Origin: Photobacterium aquimaris
GTDB lineage: Bacteria > Pseudomonadota > Gammaproteobacteria > Enterobacterales > Vibrionaceae
Length of the DNA stretch: 64,000 bases
Direction: 5' to 3'
Assembly: GCF_002954455.1 (NCBI RefSeq)
Contig: NZ_MSCC01000001.1
Location: forward strand, 976,631 to 1,040,630
In this document: positions 27,151-35,353 of the stretch, one piece after another
Numbering within the stretch: the first letter of the stretch is position 1
Layout: every line of letters begins with the position of its first letter
Made by a program: the position numbers and the translations under genes
The notes under the pieces: generated by a model
What the model saw: only the letters and a program-made list of their open reading frames with translations
What the model was told of the DNA's origin: nothing
The model's database searches: none

Positions 27151-27504
27151 ATGTCGTCTGATTATACTGGTAGCAGTGCTGCTTATGCTCGTCAAGAAGC
27201 GGGTTACCGTGAAAAAGCATTAAAAATCTATCCTTGGGTATGTGGTCGTTGTTCGCGTGAGTTTGTTTATTCAAATTTACGTGAGTTAACGGTTCACCAC
27301 GTCGATCACGACCATACTAATAACCCTCAAGATGGTAGCAACTGGGAGTTATTATGCTTATTTTGTCATGATCATGAACACGAGAAATACACTGATGCTG
27401 ATAATGGTCAAGGAAGTGTTATTCGTGCCGGTGAAGATGATCACCAAGCTGCGACATTTAACCCTTTTGCTGATCTTAAGGCGATGATGGCGAATAAAAA
27501 ATAA
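27151..27504 (+). CDS. yajD: YajD-family HNH nuclease
   Basis: 117 residues from ATG 27151, which has AGG seven bases upstream; the frame is open back to 27094 but the family starts here. It has two CxxC zinc knuckles (WVCGRCSREF and LLCLFCHDHEH) framing the HNH core LTVHHVDHDHTNNP, with DGSNWELL between. These are nearly identical to E. coli YajD, including the C-terminal FNPFADLKAMM. The family is a predicted metal-dependent HNH endonuclease of unresolved biological role. It stands alone and ends at an intrinsic terminator. Confidence 0.93.
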   Translation: MSSDYTGSSAAYARQEAGYREKALKIYPWVCGRCSREFVYSNLRELTVHHVDHDHTNNPQDGSNWELLCLFCHDHEHEKYTDADNGQGSVIRAGEDDHQAATFNPFADLKAMMANKK

Positions 27505-27537
27505 GACTGTTTTGGTTTAATCCAGACGGTAGTAATA

Positions 27538-27596
27538 AAAGCCAGCATGACAAATGAGCAAAGTCTATCTTGTTCACTGAGTGCTGGCTTTTTTAT
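27538..27596 (+). terminator. Intrinsic terminator between convergent yajD and M50 gene
   Basis: AAAGCCAGCA and TGCTGGCTTTTTT form the outer stem, with a weaker inner GAGCAAAG/CTTGTTC pairing in the loop. A-tract before and T-tract after make it potentially bidirectional. Confidence 0.8.
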
Positions 27597-27615
27597 ATCT
27601 TAATTTTACGGTTGG

Positions 27616-28710
27616 TTAAGTACCCAGAATTTGTAGCGGTAGGCTAAGTAAACTATCCCCGAGACTGGCAAAATAGGCAATAATTCCGACAAACGCAGCG
27701 ACGAGGCTGATATACCATACGGTAGAGAAAATCTGACCGTAGCGATCTAAAGGTAATAGATGACTTTGATGACGTTGTCGCCATTCAAAGATAATTTCTA
27801 AGCTACCCATAATAAGCAGAAAACCGAATAACGTTAGTCCTAAGCGATAGCTTAAAATGACGCCAGCAATAGCAGCTAATGCACAAACAATAATGCCAAT
27901 TTTACTGTTCATCGAAAAACTAATACTTTTTAGAACATGGCCACCATCGAGAGGCAGAATAGGCAATAAATTAAATAGGTTGAGTAGTGCATTAAAAACC
28001 GCTAAACCAGCAAAAAACATTTCACCAGTGATCCAGTAGGCAATCATGCTGGCTAGCGACATGATTAATCCAAATGCAGGTCCCATAATTGAAATCACTA
28101 CATCTTGCCAACGAGTGTTAATTTTCTCATCACTTAACGCTAATCCACCCAAAAAGGGAATTAAGTAAATGCCTTTGGTTTTCATGCCAAAGTATTTCAT
28201 TGCGCGAATATGACCATATTCATGAAACACTAAACAGGCCAGTAGCGCTAATGCAAATTGAATCGAAAACAGCCATGAATATGCGGCTAAACTTGCTGAT
28301 GCTAATACAACTTTAATTAATTTAGCGCTTTTAAGGGCTTTCATCCCTAAAGAAACTAGCCCAATTAAACTGAATCTCTTTTCTGCTTTGATTGGCTGTT
28401 GTGGTTGCTGGCGTTCAATATCTTTATTATTTCTTTCACCTTGCGCTATGACTTGTTGGTCGACGCTGGCTTGATATTGAATTAAAAACGGCTGCCAACT
28501 TAAGCTGCCATTAAGTTGGCACTGAATGGTTTGCTCATTATTTGACAGTTCAAATTGATGTATAAATTGATCAGTATCGGTTGGTGCTGCTGCAATTTGA
28601 GAAACAAGTGTATTGTCCCAAAATAATTGTTGCCATCCAGCCATTGAGCCTTCAAGTCGCAGCGGCTTACCTAAAAAATCGATAGCCAATAGTTCCAATG
28701 CATTATCCAC
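27616..28710 (-). CDS. Site-2-protease-like M50 family membrane metallopeptidase
   Basis: 364 residues from a GTG at 28710. A soluble N-terminal domain (~110 residues) precedes about six membrane helices. The zinc-binding HEYGH lies at residues 163-167 and the third ligand motif LPLDGGH about 80 residues further on; both are needed for intramembrane proteolysis. A loop GYIRAMK-like segment follows the HExxH, typical of peptidase M50. It probably cleaves a transmembrane substrate in the inner membrane. It is 85 bases downstream of sypR on the same strand, so read-through from the syp locus is possible, but it is not a known syp gene. Confidence 0.85.
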   Translation of the reverse strand: MDNALELLAIDFLGKPLRLEGSMAGWQQLFWDNTLVSQIAAAPTDTDQFIHQFELSNNEQTIQCQLNGSLSWQPFLIQYQASVDQQVIAQGERNNKDIERQQPQQPIKAEKRFSLIGLVSLGMKALKSAKLIKVVLASASLAAYSWLFSIQFALALLACLVFHEYGHIRAMKYFGMKTKGIYLIPFLGGLALSDEKINTRWQDVVISIMGPAFGLIMSLASMIAYWITGEMFFAGLAVFNALLNLFNLLPILPLDGGHVLKSISFSMNSKIGIIVCALAAIAGVILSYRLGLTLFGFLLIMGSLEIIFEWRQRHQSHLLPLDRYGQIFSTVWYISLVAAFVGIIAYFASLGDSLLSLPLQILGT

Positions 28711-28795
28711 AGAGTAAGGAAAGATAGTGTGATTATACGGAAAAAAGTTTATTGAACGAGGTTATGTTACGGGTTGTTACATATTCTTATTATCG

Positions 28796-29482
28796 TTATT
28801 GTCCTTGACTAGAGAACACCACTTTTATGGTAACTATGAGAATATAAAGATCGGTTTTTATCCAACTTGAGAATGAGTTAAGCGATAGCGCATAGCTATG
28901 ATCAAAGCCGACTTTGGAGCGTACATCATCGATGCAGGTGTCATAGCCTTGATTTATTTGAGCTAAACCGGTGATGCCGGGTAAAACACCATAAGTTCGT
29001 TCGCTAAAATAAGGAATTTCACTCTCTAATTGTTGGTAAAAAGAAGGTCGTTCAGGACGCGGACCAACTAAAGACATATCACCGCGTAAGACATTAAATA
29101 GTTGCGGTAATTCATCAATACGAGTGCGGCGTAAAAAACGTCCGACAGTGGTGACTCGTTGATCTTCTTTGCTAGCAAGAATAGCCCCGGTTTGACTCTC
29201 TGCGTCTTGTTGCATGCTTCTGAATTTTATCATTTCAAAAATATGAATTTTATCCGCTGTTGCTTTACCGACCCGCAACTGACGATAAAAAATATCACCT
29301 TTAGAATTCAGTTTAATGGCTGCGGCAATTAAAGGGAAAAAAGGTAAAACAATAATTAACATCATCAATGTTAGGCAAAGATCAAAAATACGTTTAGCGA
29401 TCATTGTTGATCGATCAATGTGAATGTTTTTTATTTTGCAAGAGGAACCGAAAATTGTCATTTTGATGTTATTTATGCACAC
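28796..29482 (-). CDS. sypR: SypR-like initiating sugar-phosphate transferase
   Basis: Up to 228 residues; an in-frame Met at residue 8 or 27 may be the true start since the first ATG lies inside sypQ (14-base overlap). One membrane helix near residues 33-55 is followed by the bacterial sugar transferase domain: FYRQLRVGK, FEMIKFRSM, RTRIDELPQLFNVLRGDMS, LVGPRPERP and LPGITGLAQ. It would transfer a sugar-1-phosphate to undecaprenyl phosphate and so start each repeat unit on the cytoplasmic face. It is the last gene of the syp locus, in the same position as V. fischeri sypR. Confidence 0.9.
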   Translation of the reverse strand: MCINNIKMTIFGSSCKIKNIHIDRSTMIAKRIFDLCLTLMMLIIVLPFFPLIAAAIKLNSKGDIFYRQLRVGKATADKIHIFEMIKFRSMQQDAESQTGAILASKEDQRVTTVGRFLRRTRIDELPQLFNVLRGDMSLVGPRPERPSFYQQLESEIPYFSERTYGVLPGITGLAQINQGYDTCIDDVRSKVGFDHSYALSLNSFSSWIKTDLYILIVTIKVVFSSQGQ

Positions 29483-30653
29483 GATTTAATGGTCCTATTA
29501 ATTTACGGAAAATATAGTTTATTCCGCCAATAAAATTCGCTGTATGCCCTGCAACAAGATAGGCTAATACGTGGAAAATCTTATGTGAAAATATATTGGG
29601 AAGCATGATGCCAAGTAGACTCACAATATAGCCTAATGTCTGGCAAATGAAGGCGACGAAAAATAACGGTGAGCTAATTAAAAGCCATGATCCAATGTAT
29701 GCCATCAACATAAAATAAGGCATGGTAATGCGAAGTCCTTTACCCGATAGAAAGGTAAAAGCAGTACCTTTATATTTAGGATTAAATAAACCAAATAAGC
29801 GTACAAGTTGTTGAAAATTACCAGCAGAAATACGTAAACGGCGAGAGAAATCATCTCGGCGATCGACATAATCAAGCTCTATTGCGCAAATGGTTGGATC
29901 ATAAATAGCATGGTGGCCTTGCTCGACAATACTCATCGGTAAAATGAAATCATCGTTAATCGTATCTTCATCCAAAGGTACAAACAGTGCGCTTCTAAAG
30001 AGATAAAATGCACCATGTGCACCTAAACTATCGCCAAGAGTGGCTTCTTGTTGTTTAATTTTGGTTTGATAATCCCAATATTGTCTTTCACCTACAGAGC
30101 TTGGTGTCAATAATCGATAAGTTGCGTTTACGACTCCTATCTCACTGTTTTCAAAGTGTTTAGCTGCGATTAATAATGCATCATAGGAAATTAATGCAGA
30201 GACATCGCTAAGTGCAATAATATCGCTATCGTATTGTGGTATAAATTGATTAAGGACAGCAACTTTGCCTTGATTTTTTAGTTGCGGAAAAATTTCAATA
30301 TGGGTATCAGAACATAAGGCTTCTTGAATGGTATTGTTGGCAATTTCAACAGTATTATCGCTACAACCGTCACAAATAATAATGACTTTTAGCTTGTCGG
30401 TTGGGTAATCAAGGTAAGAAATATTCCGTATTTTTTCAGCAATCCACAGTGCTTCGTTATAGGCTGGAATAATGATAGTTATAGTGGGTAATGTGCAATC
30501 TTGACTGCTTTTTGAAAATTTCCTTGGGGTTAGCGCTAGCGGTTTTTGTGGATGACGTTTAGCAAACCAACTTAATAGTATCGGATACAACGCATGGTGA
30601 TAAATGACAGCAATGATGCTAACCGATGTCATTATATAGAGAAAGGTGGTCAT
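29469..30653 (-). CDS. sypQ: SypQ-like membrane glycosyltransferase (GT2)
   Basis: 394 residues. One N-terminal membrane helix (about 3-22) is followed by a GT2 domain: IIIPAYNEALWIAEKI, IICDGCSDNTVEI, the metal-binding DVSA, and an RRLRISAGNFQQL segment at the usual Q/RxxRW position. About three membrane helices follow at the C-terminus (residues about 300-390). It would add a sugar or polymerise at the inner membrane. It overlaps sypP by four bases (ATGA-type) and sypR by 14, so P-Q-R is one coupled unit behind the sigma-54 promoter at 31768. Confidence 0.88.
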   Translation of the reverse strand: MTTFLYIMTSVSIIAVIYHHALYPILLSWFAKRHPQKPLALTPRKFSKSSQDCTLPTITIIIPAYNEALWIAEKIRNISYLDYPTDKLKVIIICDGCSDNTVEIANNTIQEALCSDTHIEIFPQLKNQGKVAVLNQFIPQYDSDIIALSDVSALISYDALLIAAKHFENSEIGVVNATYRLLTPSSVGERQYWDYQTKIKQQEATLGDSLGAHGAFYLFRSALFVPLDEDTINDDFILPMSIVEQGHHAIYDPTICAIELDYVDRRDDFSRRLRISAGNFQQLVRLFGLFNPKYKGTAFTFLSGKGLRITMPYFMLMAYIGSWLLISSPLFFVAFICQTLGYIVSLLGIMLPNIFSHKIFHVLAYLVAGHTANFIGGINYIFRKLIGPLNRVHK

Positions 30654-31738
30654 ATATTTTCTCCTGAGAAGTAAAGTTGTTCATAAGCTTTGGTCATTGT
30701 TTGAGCATGGTTATGTTTTAGAATGAAGTCGCGGGCATTATGACGAATGCCATGATATGGAATCGATTTAATCGCGTCAGATAGCGTGATAGCAGTATTA
30801 TCATTAACTAATAGGCTATCAGTACTTAGTGTTTCACTGACCCCGCCAACATTATTAGCAACACAAGGAATACCACAGGCTTGAGCTTCAAGAGTTGAAA
30901 GCGGAAAACCTTCGTTATTAGAGGGTAAGCAAAACAGATCAAGCGCTTGATAAAACGTTGGCATATCATCAACATGGCCGAGAAAGTGGACACGATGCTC
31001 AAGTCTATACTTGTATACTAATTGTTGTAACTCAGAGCGCGTTGAGCCTGAGCCTGCAAGTAATAAATGAAAATTTGCGGGTAATAATTGTAAAGCTTCG
31101 ATTAAATGGCGTTGACCTTTAACGGTTTCTAGGCGGGCAGCATTGCCAATAACAATACTACCTGTAGGCAGTGCTAGCGATAGTTTATCACGAGCATGGA
31201 GCTTATTACCGACGGTGAACCGAGACGGATTGATACCATTTTTTATTGTATAAATGGGGTAGTTTTTAAATATATTACGTATTTTTTGACGAACAAAATC
31301 GGCATCAGCGACGACTGTTGGGTTGGATAACAGCAACGCAATATAATGTATAAAGCGGTGCTTATAGCTATTTAAGTGCCAAGCATCATGTTCGGTATGA
31401 ATATGCTTTATTAGATGCTGATGACGTTGAAGTGCGCAGCTAGCATAGAGTAAAGGACCAATGTGGTGTGAGTGAACAATATCTGCCTGATTGTCTTTAA
31501 AAACTGCATGTAGATTTTTAATGGTTGATAATGATATGCCTTGTGGTTTGTTCAAGCCAATAATTTGATGTTTAAATGGGAGTAATTGACGCCAACTCGC
31601 GACAATATGTTGGGAAGTACCTTCCATGCTGCAAATAAAAACGCGATAGTGAGGATCACTAAACGACAGCATATTTAATACCATTGTTTCTAATCCACCT
31701 GGAGATAAATGTTGTACAACATGAATAATGGTTTTCAT
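30650..31738 (-). CDS. sypP: SypP-like glycosyltransferase (GT4)
   Basis: 362 residues from ATG 31738, which has AAGGAG well placed upstream; a further ATG seven codons before lacks one. It is a GT-B fold: N-terminal HVVQHLSPGGLETMVLN, and the C-terminal nucleotide-sugar site with SNNEGFPLSTLEAQACG. It is cytoplasmic and transfers a sugar to the lipid-linked syp repeat unit; the donor is unknown. First gene of the P-Q-R unit, with a short 20-base leader behind a near-perfect sigma-54 promoter. Confidence 0.9.
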   Translation of the reverse strand: MKTIIHVVQHLSPGGLETMVLNMLSFSDPHYRVFICSMEGTSQHIVASWRQLLPFKHQIIGLNKPQGISLSTIKNLHAVFKDNQADIVHSHHIGPLLYASCALQRHQHLIKHIHTEHDAWHLNSYKHRFIHYIALLLSNPTVVADADFVRQKIRNIFKNYPIYTIKNGINPSRFTVGNKLHARDKLSLALPTGSIVIGNAARLETVKGQRHLIEALQLLPANFHLLLAGSGSTRSELQQLVYKYRLEHRVHFLGHVDDMPTFYQALDLFCLPSNNEGFPLSTLEAQACGIPCVANNVGGVSETLSTDSLLVNDNTAITLSDAIKSIPYHGIRHNARDFILKHNHAQTMTKAYEQLYFSGENI

Positions 31739-31767
31739 TACACACTCCTTATGATTCATTGATAACG

Positions 31768-31785
31768 ATGCAGGGATTGTGCCAT
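31768..31785 (-). promoter_or_regulatory. Sigma-54 promoter of sypP
   Basis: Minus strand ATGGCACAATCCCTGCAT: GG (31782-31783) and GC (31770-31771) are exactly 12 apart, matching TGGCAC-N5-TTGCA with one mismatch. The predicted start is about 31758, 20 bases before the sypP ATG. Confidence 0.88.
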
Positions 31786-31830
31786 TAAAAAATGTAATTT
31801 ATTCAATGTGTTATTTTATTTAGAATAGAA

Positions 31831-31845
31831 TTATCAGAATGAGAA
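31831..31845 (-). promoter_or_regulatory. Candidate SypG enhancer upstream of sypP
   Basis: Minus strand TTCTCA-TTC-TGATAA, centred about 56 bp upstream of the -24 element. It matches the published SypG enhancer core as I remember it (TTCTCA, three bases, TG) and its counterparts before sypM and sypI. Confidence 0.7.
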
Positions 31846-31895
31846 TGAATATAATAGGAATCTATTAATAGCAAATTGAATACAAGGCAGAGAAA

Positions 31896-33356
31896 TTATT
31901 GGCTGTTGTTTGTGGTGGGTGGTTGTTTTGGTATACGGCTTAATATAGGAACAGTACTCAACATTGCTATTTGATCTTTACGACGAATACTGGTGTCACA
32001 CATTTCAGCTAAAAAAGCTAATCCAGCCCCTAAACCAATTCCTCCAAGAAGGCCAGCAATGGCAAAAAAGTAAGACGGTAAGTTTGATGGGCTTGTAGGT
32101 GTGTAAGGGCGGTCGATAACCTTAATACGTTTTTCTTGCTCAAATACACCTAATGATCGTGTTAATTTTGCCATTTCGAAACGGTTGATAAGATCATTAT
32201 ATAATTCTCGTTTTGAGGCTAAGTCTCGTTGTAATTGTGCGAGTTGTTTCTCGTTTTGACTAAAACTGGCGACTTTAATTTCTATTTCAGAAATGATAAT
32301 TTTTAATACTCGTGTTTCTTCCTCTAAGGAATCAACCTTTGCTGTGGCTTCTTGTAATTCTTCAAGTTGAGATAATAAAATAGGTGGTGATTTCGATATA
32401 TCGTTAACACTATTACTACTGGCAATATCCCACAGTTGTTCTGTACTTAAACCTGCAGGTTTTTGTGATAGTAGTCGTGCACGCTCTTTTTGTAAGCGCT
32501 TTAAATTACGTAATCGGCCTTGAATCTGGCTATGTTTCGAGGTGTATTTAGCCTGTAATAATGTCAGTTCTGCTCGAATAGTAATGATTTGTTCTTCTAA
32601 CTTACCGATGACAGGGTTGGTTTTTGATAATTGTAGGTCTATCGAGCCTAAACGCTTTTTTGCACCAGCAAGTTCTGCTTGGCGTTCATATAATCGCTGC
32701 TTAAGTTTTGCTAAACGATCTAGACTGGATATTTGCATTTCTGGATGGGTAGTATTTTCTTTATTTTTGAAATCCACTAATTCATTTTCTGCGATATCAA
32801 GTTCTTGACGTCTAAATTCAATATTCTCAGCAAGGAATTTACTGGAATCAGTCATTGAAGATCGTTCTGGTGCTAATAATTGCTCGATGAAATAGTAACT
32901 GACAGTTTCTAATGTTGTTTTCATATTCTCAGGATTGTCTGAACGATAATCTATACGGATAAGATCTTTACCTGCCATTCTAACAGTAAGACTTTTAGAT
33001 AATTTAGCAATCGCATTATCAATAGCCTGTGGTGACATAGAGGCATGAATAATACCTCTTTCTTTAGCGACAAGGCCCAAAATATGGCGACTGTGAAGTA
33101 AGGTTTGTAATGCACTCAGACGTTCTTTTAACATTGTTGAAACAGCAAGATCTTCTAAAAAAGGGTTCATTTTTGCTGTTTCTTGAATCAGCATACTGGT
33201 ATGCGACTCATAAAGTTTTGGTGATAATTTAGCAATGAACAGTCCAATAAAAGGCATGATAATAATAGGGATCACTATCATATAGCGTCGTCGCCATGCC
33301 GAGGTTAATATAATAAAAAAACGCTGGCTTAATGAAATCATAGTAGATCTAGCCAT
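31896..33356 (-). CDS. sypO: SypO-like chain-length determinant (Wzz-type)
   Basis: 486 residues. Membrane helices lie at about 22-44 (YMIVIPIIIMPFIGLFIA) and near the C-terminus at about 430-450 (FAIAGLLGGIGLGAGLAFLAE). Between them is a long periplasmic coiled coil (about 170-390). This is the polysaccharide co-polymerase layout without an attached tyrosine kinase. It would set polymer length during Syp polysaccharide assembly. It overlaps sypN by 19 bases and is the last gene of the M-N-O unit. Confidence 0.9.
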   Translation of the reverse strand: MARSTMISLSQRFFIILTSAWRRRYMIVIPIIIMPFIGLFIAKLSPKLYESHTSMLIQETAKMNPFLEDLAVSTMLKERLSALQTLLHSRHILGLVAKERGIIHASMSPQAIDNAIAKLSKSLTVRMAGKDLIRIDYRSDNPENMKTTLETVSYYFIEQLLAPERSSMTDSSKFLAENIEFRRQELDIAENELVDFKNKENTTHPEMQISSLDRLAKLKQRLYERQAELAGAKKRLGSIDLQLSKTNPVIGKLEEQIITIRAELTLLQAKYTSKHSQIQGRLRNLKRLQKERARLLSQKPAGLSTEQLWDIASSNSVNDISKSPPILLSQLEELQEATAKVDSLEEETRVLKIIISEIEIKVASFSQNEKQLAQLQRDLASKRELYNDLINRFEMAKLTRSLGVFEQEKRIKVIDRPYTPTSPSNLPSYFFAIAGLLGGIGLGAGLAFLAEMCDTSIRRKDQIAMLSTVPILSRIPKQPPTTNNSQ

Positions 33357-34489
33357 TGTTCAAGTTGCTGTGCTTTTGCATCCCATGTTTGTTGCTTACT
33401 TAATGCAATTTGTTGTAAACGTTTGTTTTTTTCAATAGTGTTAACTGTTTTAGTATTATGCCAAGTAGTTTTTATTGATTGTAGGTTCATACTAAATTCA
33501 GCTGCGTTTTGAGCAATATTAACAACTGATTTATAAGGAATAACGGCAGTGAATGGGGTACTGATTATTGGTGTGCCTGTTGCTAAATACTCTAATAATT
33601 TTAAAGGATTACAAGATCTTATTTGGGCGTTATCAATAAAAGGTAACAGGCTTACTTGCCAATGCTGACTATATTGCGGCAGCATTGTATGGGGTTTTTC
33701 TCCGAGTAAATAAAGATTACTGTGATTTAAAAAAGGTGGCTTATTGAATGCTTTTTTTCCGATGAAAACAAAATTCCAATCGGGGTTATTAGCAATAATA
33801 TTATTCAGTAAATCATAGTCGAGCCAATGGGATAAACTGCCATAAAAGCCAGCTGTCGGACGGTTATTATTGGGTAAATCATGTGCACGAGAAGCGAAAT
33901 GGTTAAATAGCTGAAAATCAACACCGTGAGGTAAATAACGGGTTTTGTGCTGAGGGAACTTGTTATATAGCGCCATACTAGCGGCGAGCACAAGGTTAGC
34001 TTTAGCGACTAACTTTGTTTCATGCTGACTCACAGTGACATGGTCAACCCCGGTTAATGCATTAAAATCATCACCACAATAATATATAACGCCATATTCA
34101 CCGAGCGTTCCACACAAATCTGCCACTGTCGGTAATGATGTCCATAAAATAGGTTGATATAGCTGGGCTTGTTTTAAAATAGGTGCTAATTGATAACAAA
34201 TGAGTTTTTTAGCTATCCAGCGAGCAAATTTAGTTTTAGGTGCCGGAATAGTTTTTAGAGTAATGGTTTGAAACGGTGCCGTTGACGTAGAAAATGTCGA
34301 CAGTGTTTTAGGTTGGGTAAGTTTATTATAAATGCGTTTTATATCATGCAAGTTAAATTGTGGTTTACGTAAGCCAATAGAATTTATCCAGATGATTTTT
34401 CGATTGGGCGTGAGACGCTTGATCAAGTGTTGAGTGCTTGATGGTAATTGGCCCCAGTCTTCTGCAAAAACAATGAGATCATGTTTCAT
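33338..34489 (-). CDS. sypN: SypN-like glycosyltransferase
   Basis: 383 residues, GT-B fold. The N-terminal half has IVFAEDWGQLPSSTQHL and a YYCGDDF segment, and the C-terminal half has FIGKKAFN, LPFIDNAQIRSCNPLKLLEYLATGTP. The latter is the nucleotide-sugar-binding K-x-x-E-Y-x-A-x-G-x-P element of GT4/GT1-like enzymes. It is cytoplasmic. It overlaps sypM by four bases and sypO by 19, so the three are translated together. Confidence 0.85.
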   Translation of the reverse strand: MKHDLIVFAEDWGQLPSSTQHLIKRLTPNRKIIWINSIGLRKPQFNLHDIKRIYNKLTQPKTLSTFSTSTAPFQTITLKTIPAPKTKFARWIAKKLICYQLAPILKQAQLYQPILWTSLPTVADLCGTLGEYGVIYYCGDDFNALTGVDHVTVSQHETKLVAKANLVLAASMALYNKFPQHKTRYLPHGVDFQLFNHFASRAHDLPNNNRPTAGFYGSLSHWLDYDLLNNIIANNPDWNFVFIGKKAFNKPPFLNHSNLYLLGEKPHTMLPQYSQHWQVSLLPFIDNAQIRSCNPLKLLEYLATGTPIISTPFTAVIPYKSVVNIAQNAAEFSMNLQSIKTTWHNTKTVNTIEKNKRLQQIALSKQQTWDAKAQQLEQWLDLL

Positions 34490-35235
34490 GATGTGTCCTC
34501 ATTGTGTGCTGACGAAGAGTGAAAGGTGAGTGTTTTTATTGCCTTAGCGGGATTACCTGCAATTAAGGTATCGGGCGGAAAACTTTGTGTTACCACGCTA
34601 CCTGTAGCAATAATGGATCTGCTCCCAATGGTGACATTGCCCAGAATACTGACTCGCGTACATACCCAAACATCATCTTCTAGAATAATCGAGCCAATTT
34701 GTTGTGGTAGATCCGCTAATCCTTGTGCTCGCAAATGAGGATCAATAGGGTGCCCAGGATAACCACATAGGAAACCTTGACTTGCAATGCGGACGTTATT
34801 ACCAATAATGATTTTATCGCCAACTGTAATCGTTGTTTGCCAGCCAATATCAACATTATTGCCAATAGTGAGCGTTGGATTTATAGAGTCAGTACGACCT
34901 GAAAATGTGGTTTTACCTGAAATTCGGCAATCATTACCAATGCTCATAACGAGCGGTCCACTAAAAAAAGGCAAGCCATTATCTAATAGTGTTCGTTTAC
35001 CATAACGATGCAAACGACCTTTAAATACTGGAAGATAATAAAAGCAATGACTGAAATAACACCATAATGTGGTTAAAATTTGATGTAGAGAATAGAGTCT
35101 TGATTGACACCATTTAGGTAAAGGTAACTCAAAATAACGAATTATTGAGATCAAGTGGGTCAAAACCATAGCGAATGGATGCTGACTATTTTTAAGCCAT
35201 TTTTTACATTGAGCACAAGAAAATAAATACACCAT
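34486..35235 (-). CDS. sypM: SypM-like left-handed beta-helix acetyltransferase
   Basis: 249 residues. After a ~90-residue N-terminal part come repeated hexapeptides (GNDCRISGKT, IGNNVDIG, IGNNVRIAS, LEDDVWVCTRVSILGNVTIG, and the ending VVTQSFPPDTLIAGNPAK). These define the trimeric WbbJ/NodL-type O-acyltransferase fold. It would acetylate or otherwise acylate a sugar of the repeat unit. It is the first gene after a sigma-54-like promoter at 35270-35287. Confidence 0.9.
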   Translation of the reverse strand: MVYLFSCAQCKKWLKNSQHPFAMVLTHLISIIRYFELPLPKWCQSRLYSLHQILTTLWCYFSHCFYYLPVFKGRLHRYGKRTLLDNGLPFFSGPLVMSIGNDCRISGKTTFSGRTDSINPTLTIGNNVDIGWQTTITVGDKIIIGNNVRIASQGFLCGYPGHPIDPHLRAQGLADLPQQIGSIILEDDVWVCTRVSILGNVTIGSRSIIATGSVVTQSFPPDTLIAGNPAKAIKTLTFHSSSAHNEDTS

Positions 35236-35269
35236 CTCTATGCCTTTATTTATATTCAGTCTTTATACT

Positions 35270-35287
35270 TACATAGACTGTGCCAAA
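35270..35287 (-). promoter_or_regulatory. Degenerate sigma-54 promoter of sypM
   Basis: Minus strand TTTGGCACAGTCTATGTA: the -24 TGGCAC is perfect, while the -12 GC dinucleotide is GT (35271-35272). Spacing is exactly 12. The position, 35-50 bases before sypM, fits. Confidence 0.65.
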
Positions 35288-35332
35288 TTTTTTGATAATA
35301 TAATCAACTTGTTATTTTAAAGGATTACATAT

Positions 35333-35347
35333 TTCTCAAATTGAGAA
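35333..35347. promoter_or_regulatory. Candidate SypG enhancer upstream of sypM
   Basis: TTCTCA-AAT-TGAGAA, a perfect 6-3-6 inverted repeat, centred 57 bp upstream of the -24 element and only 6 bases after the sypL stop. Confidence 0.75.
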
Positions 35348-35353
35348 TAATAA

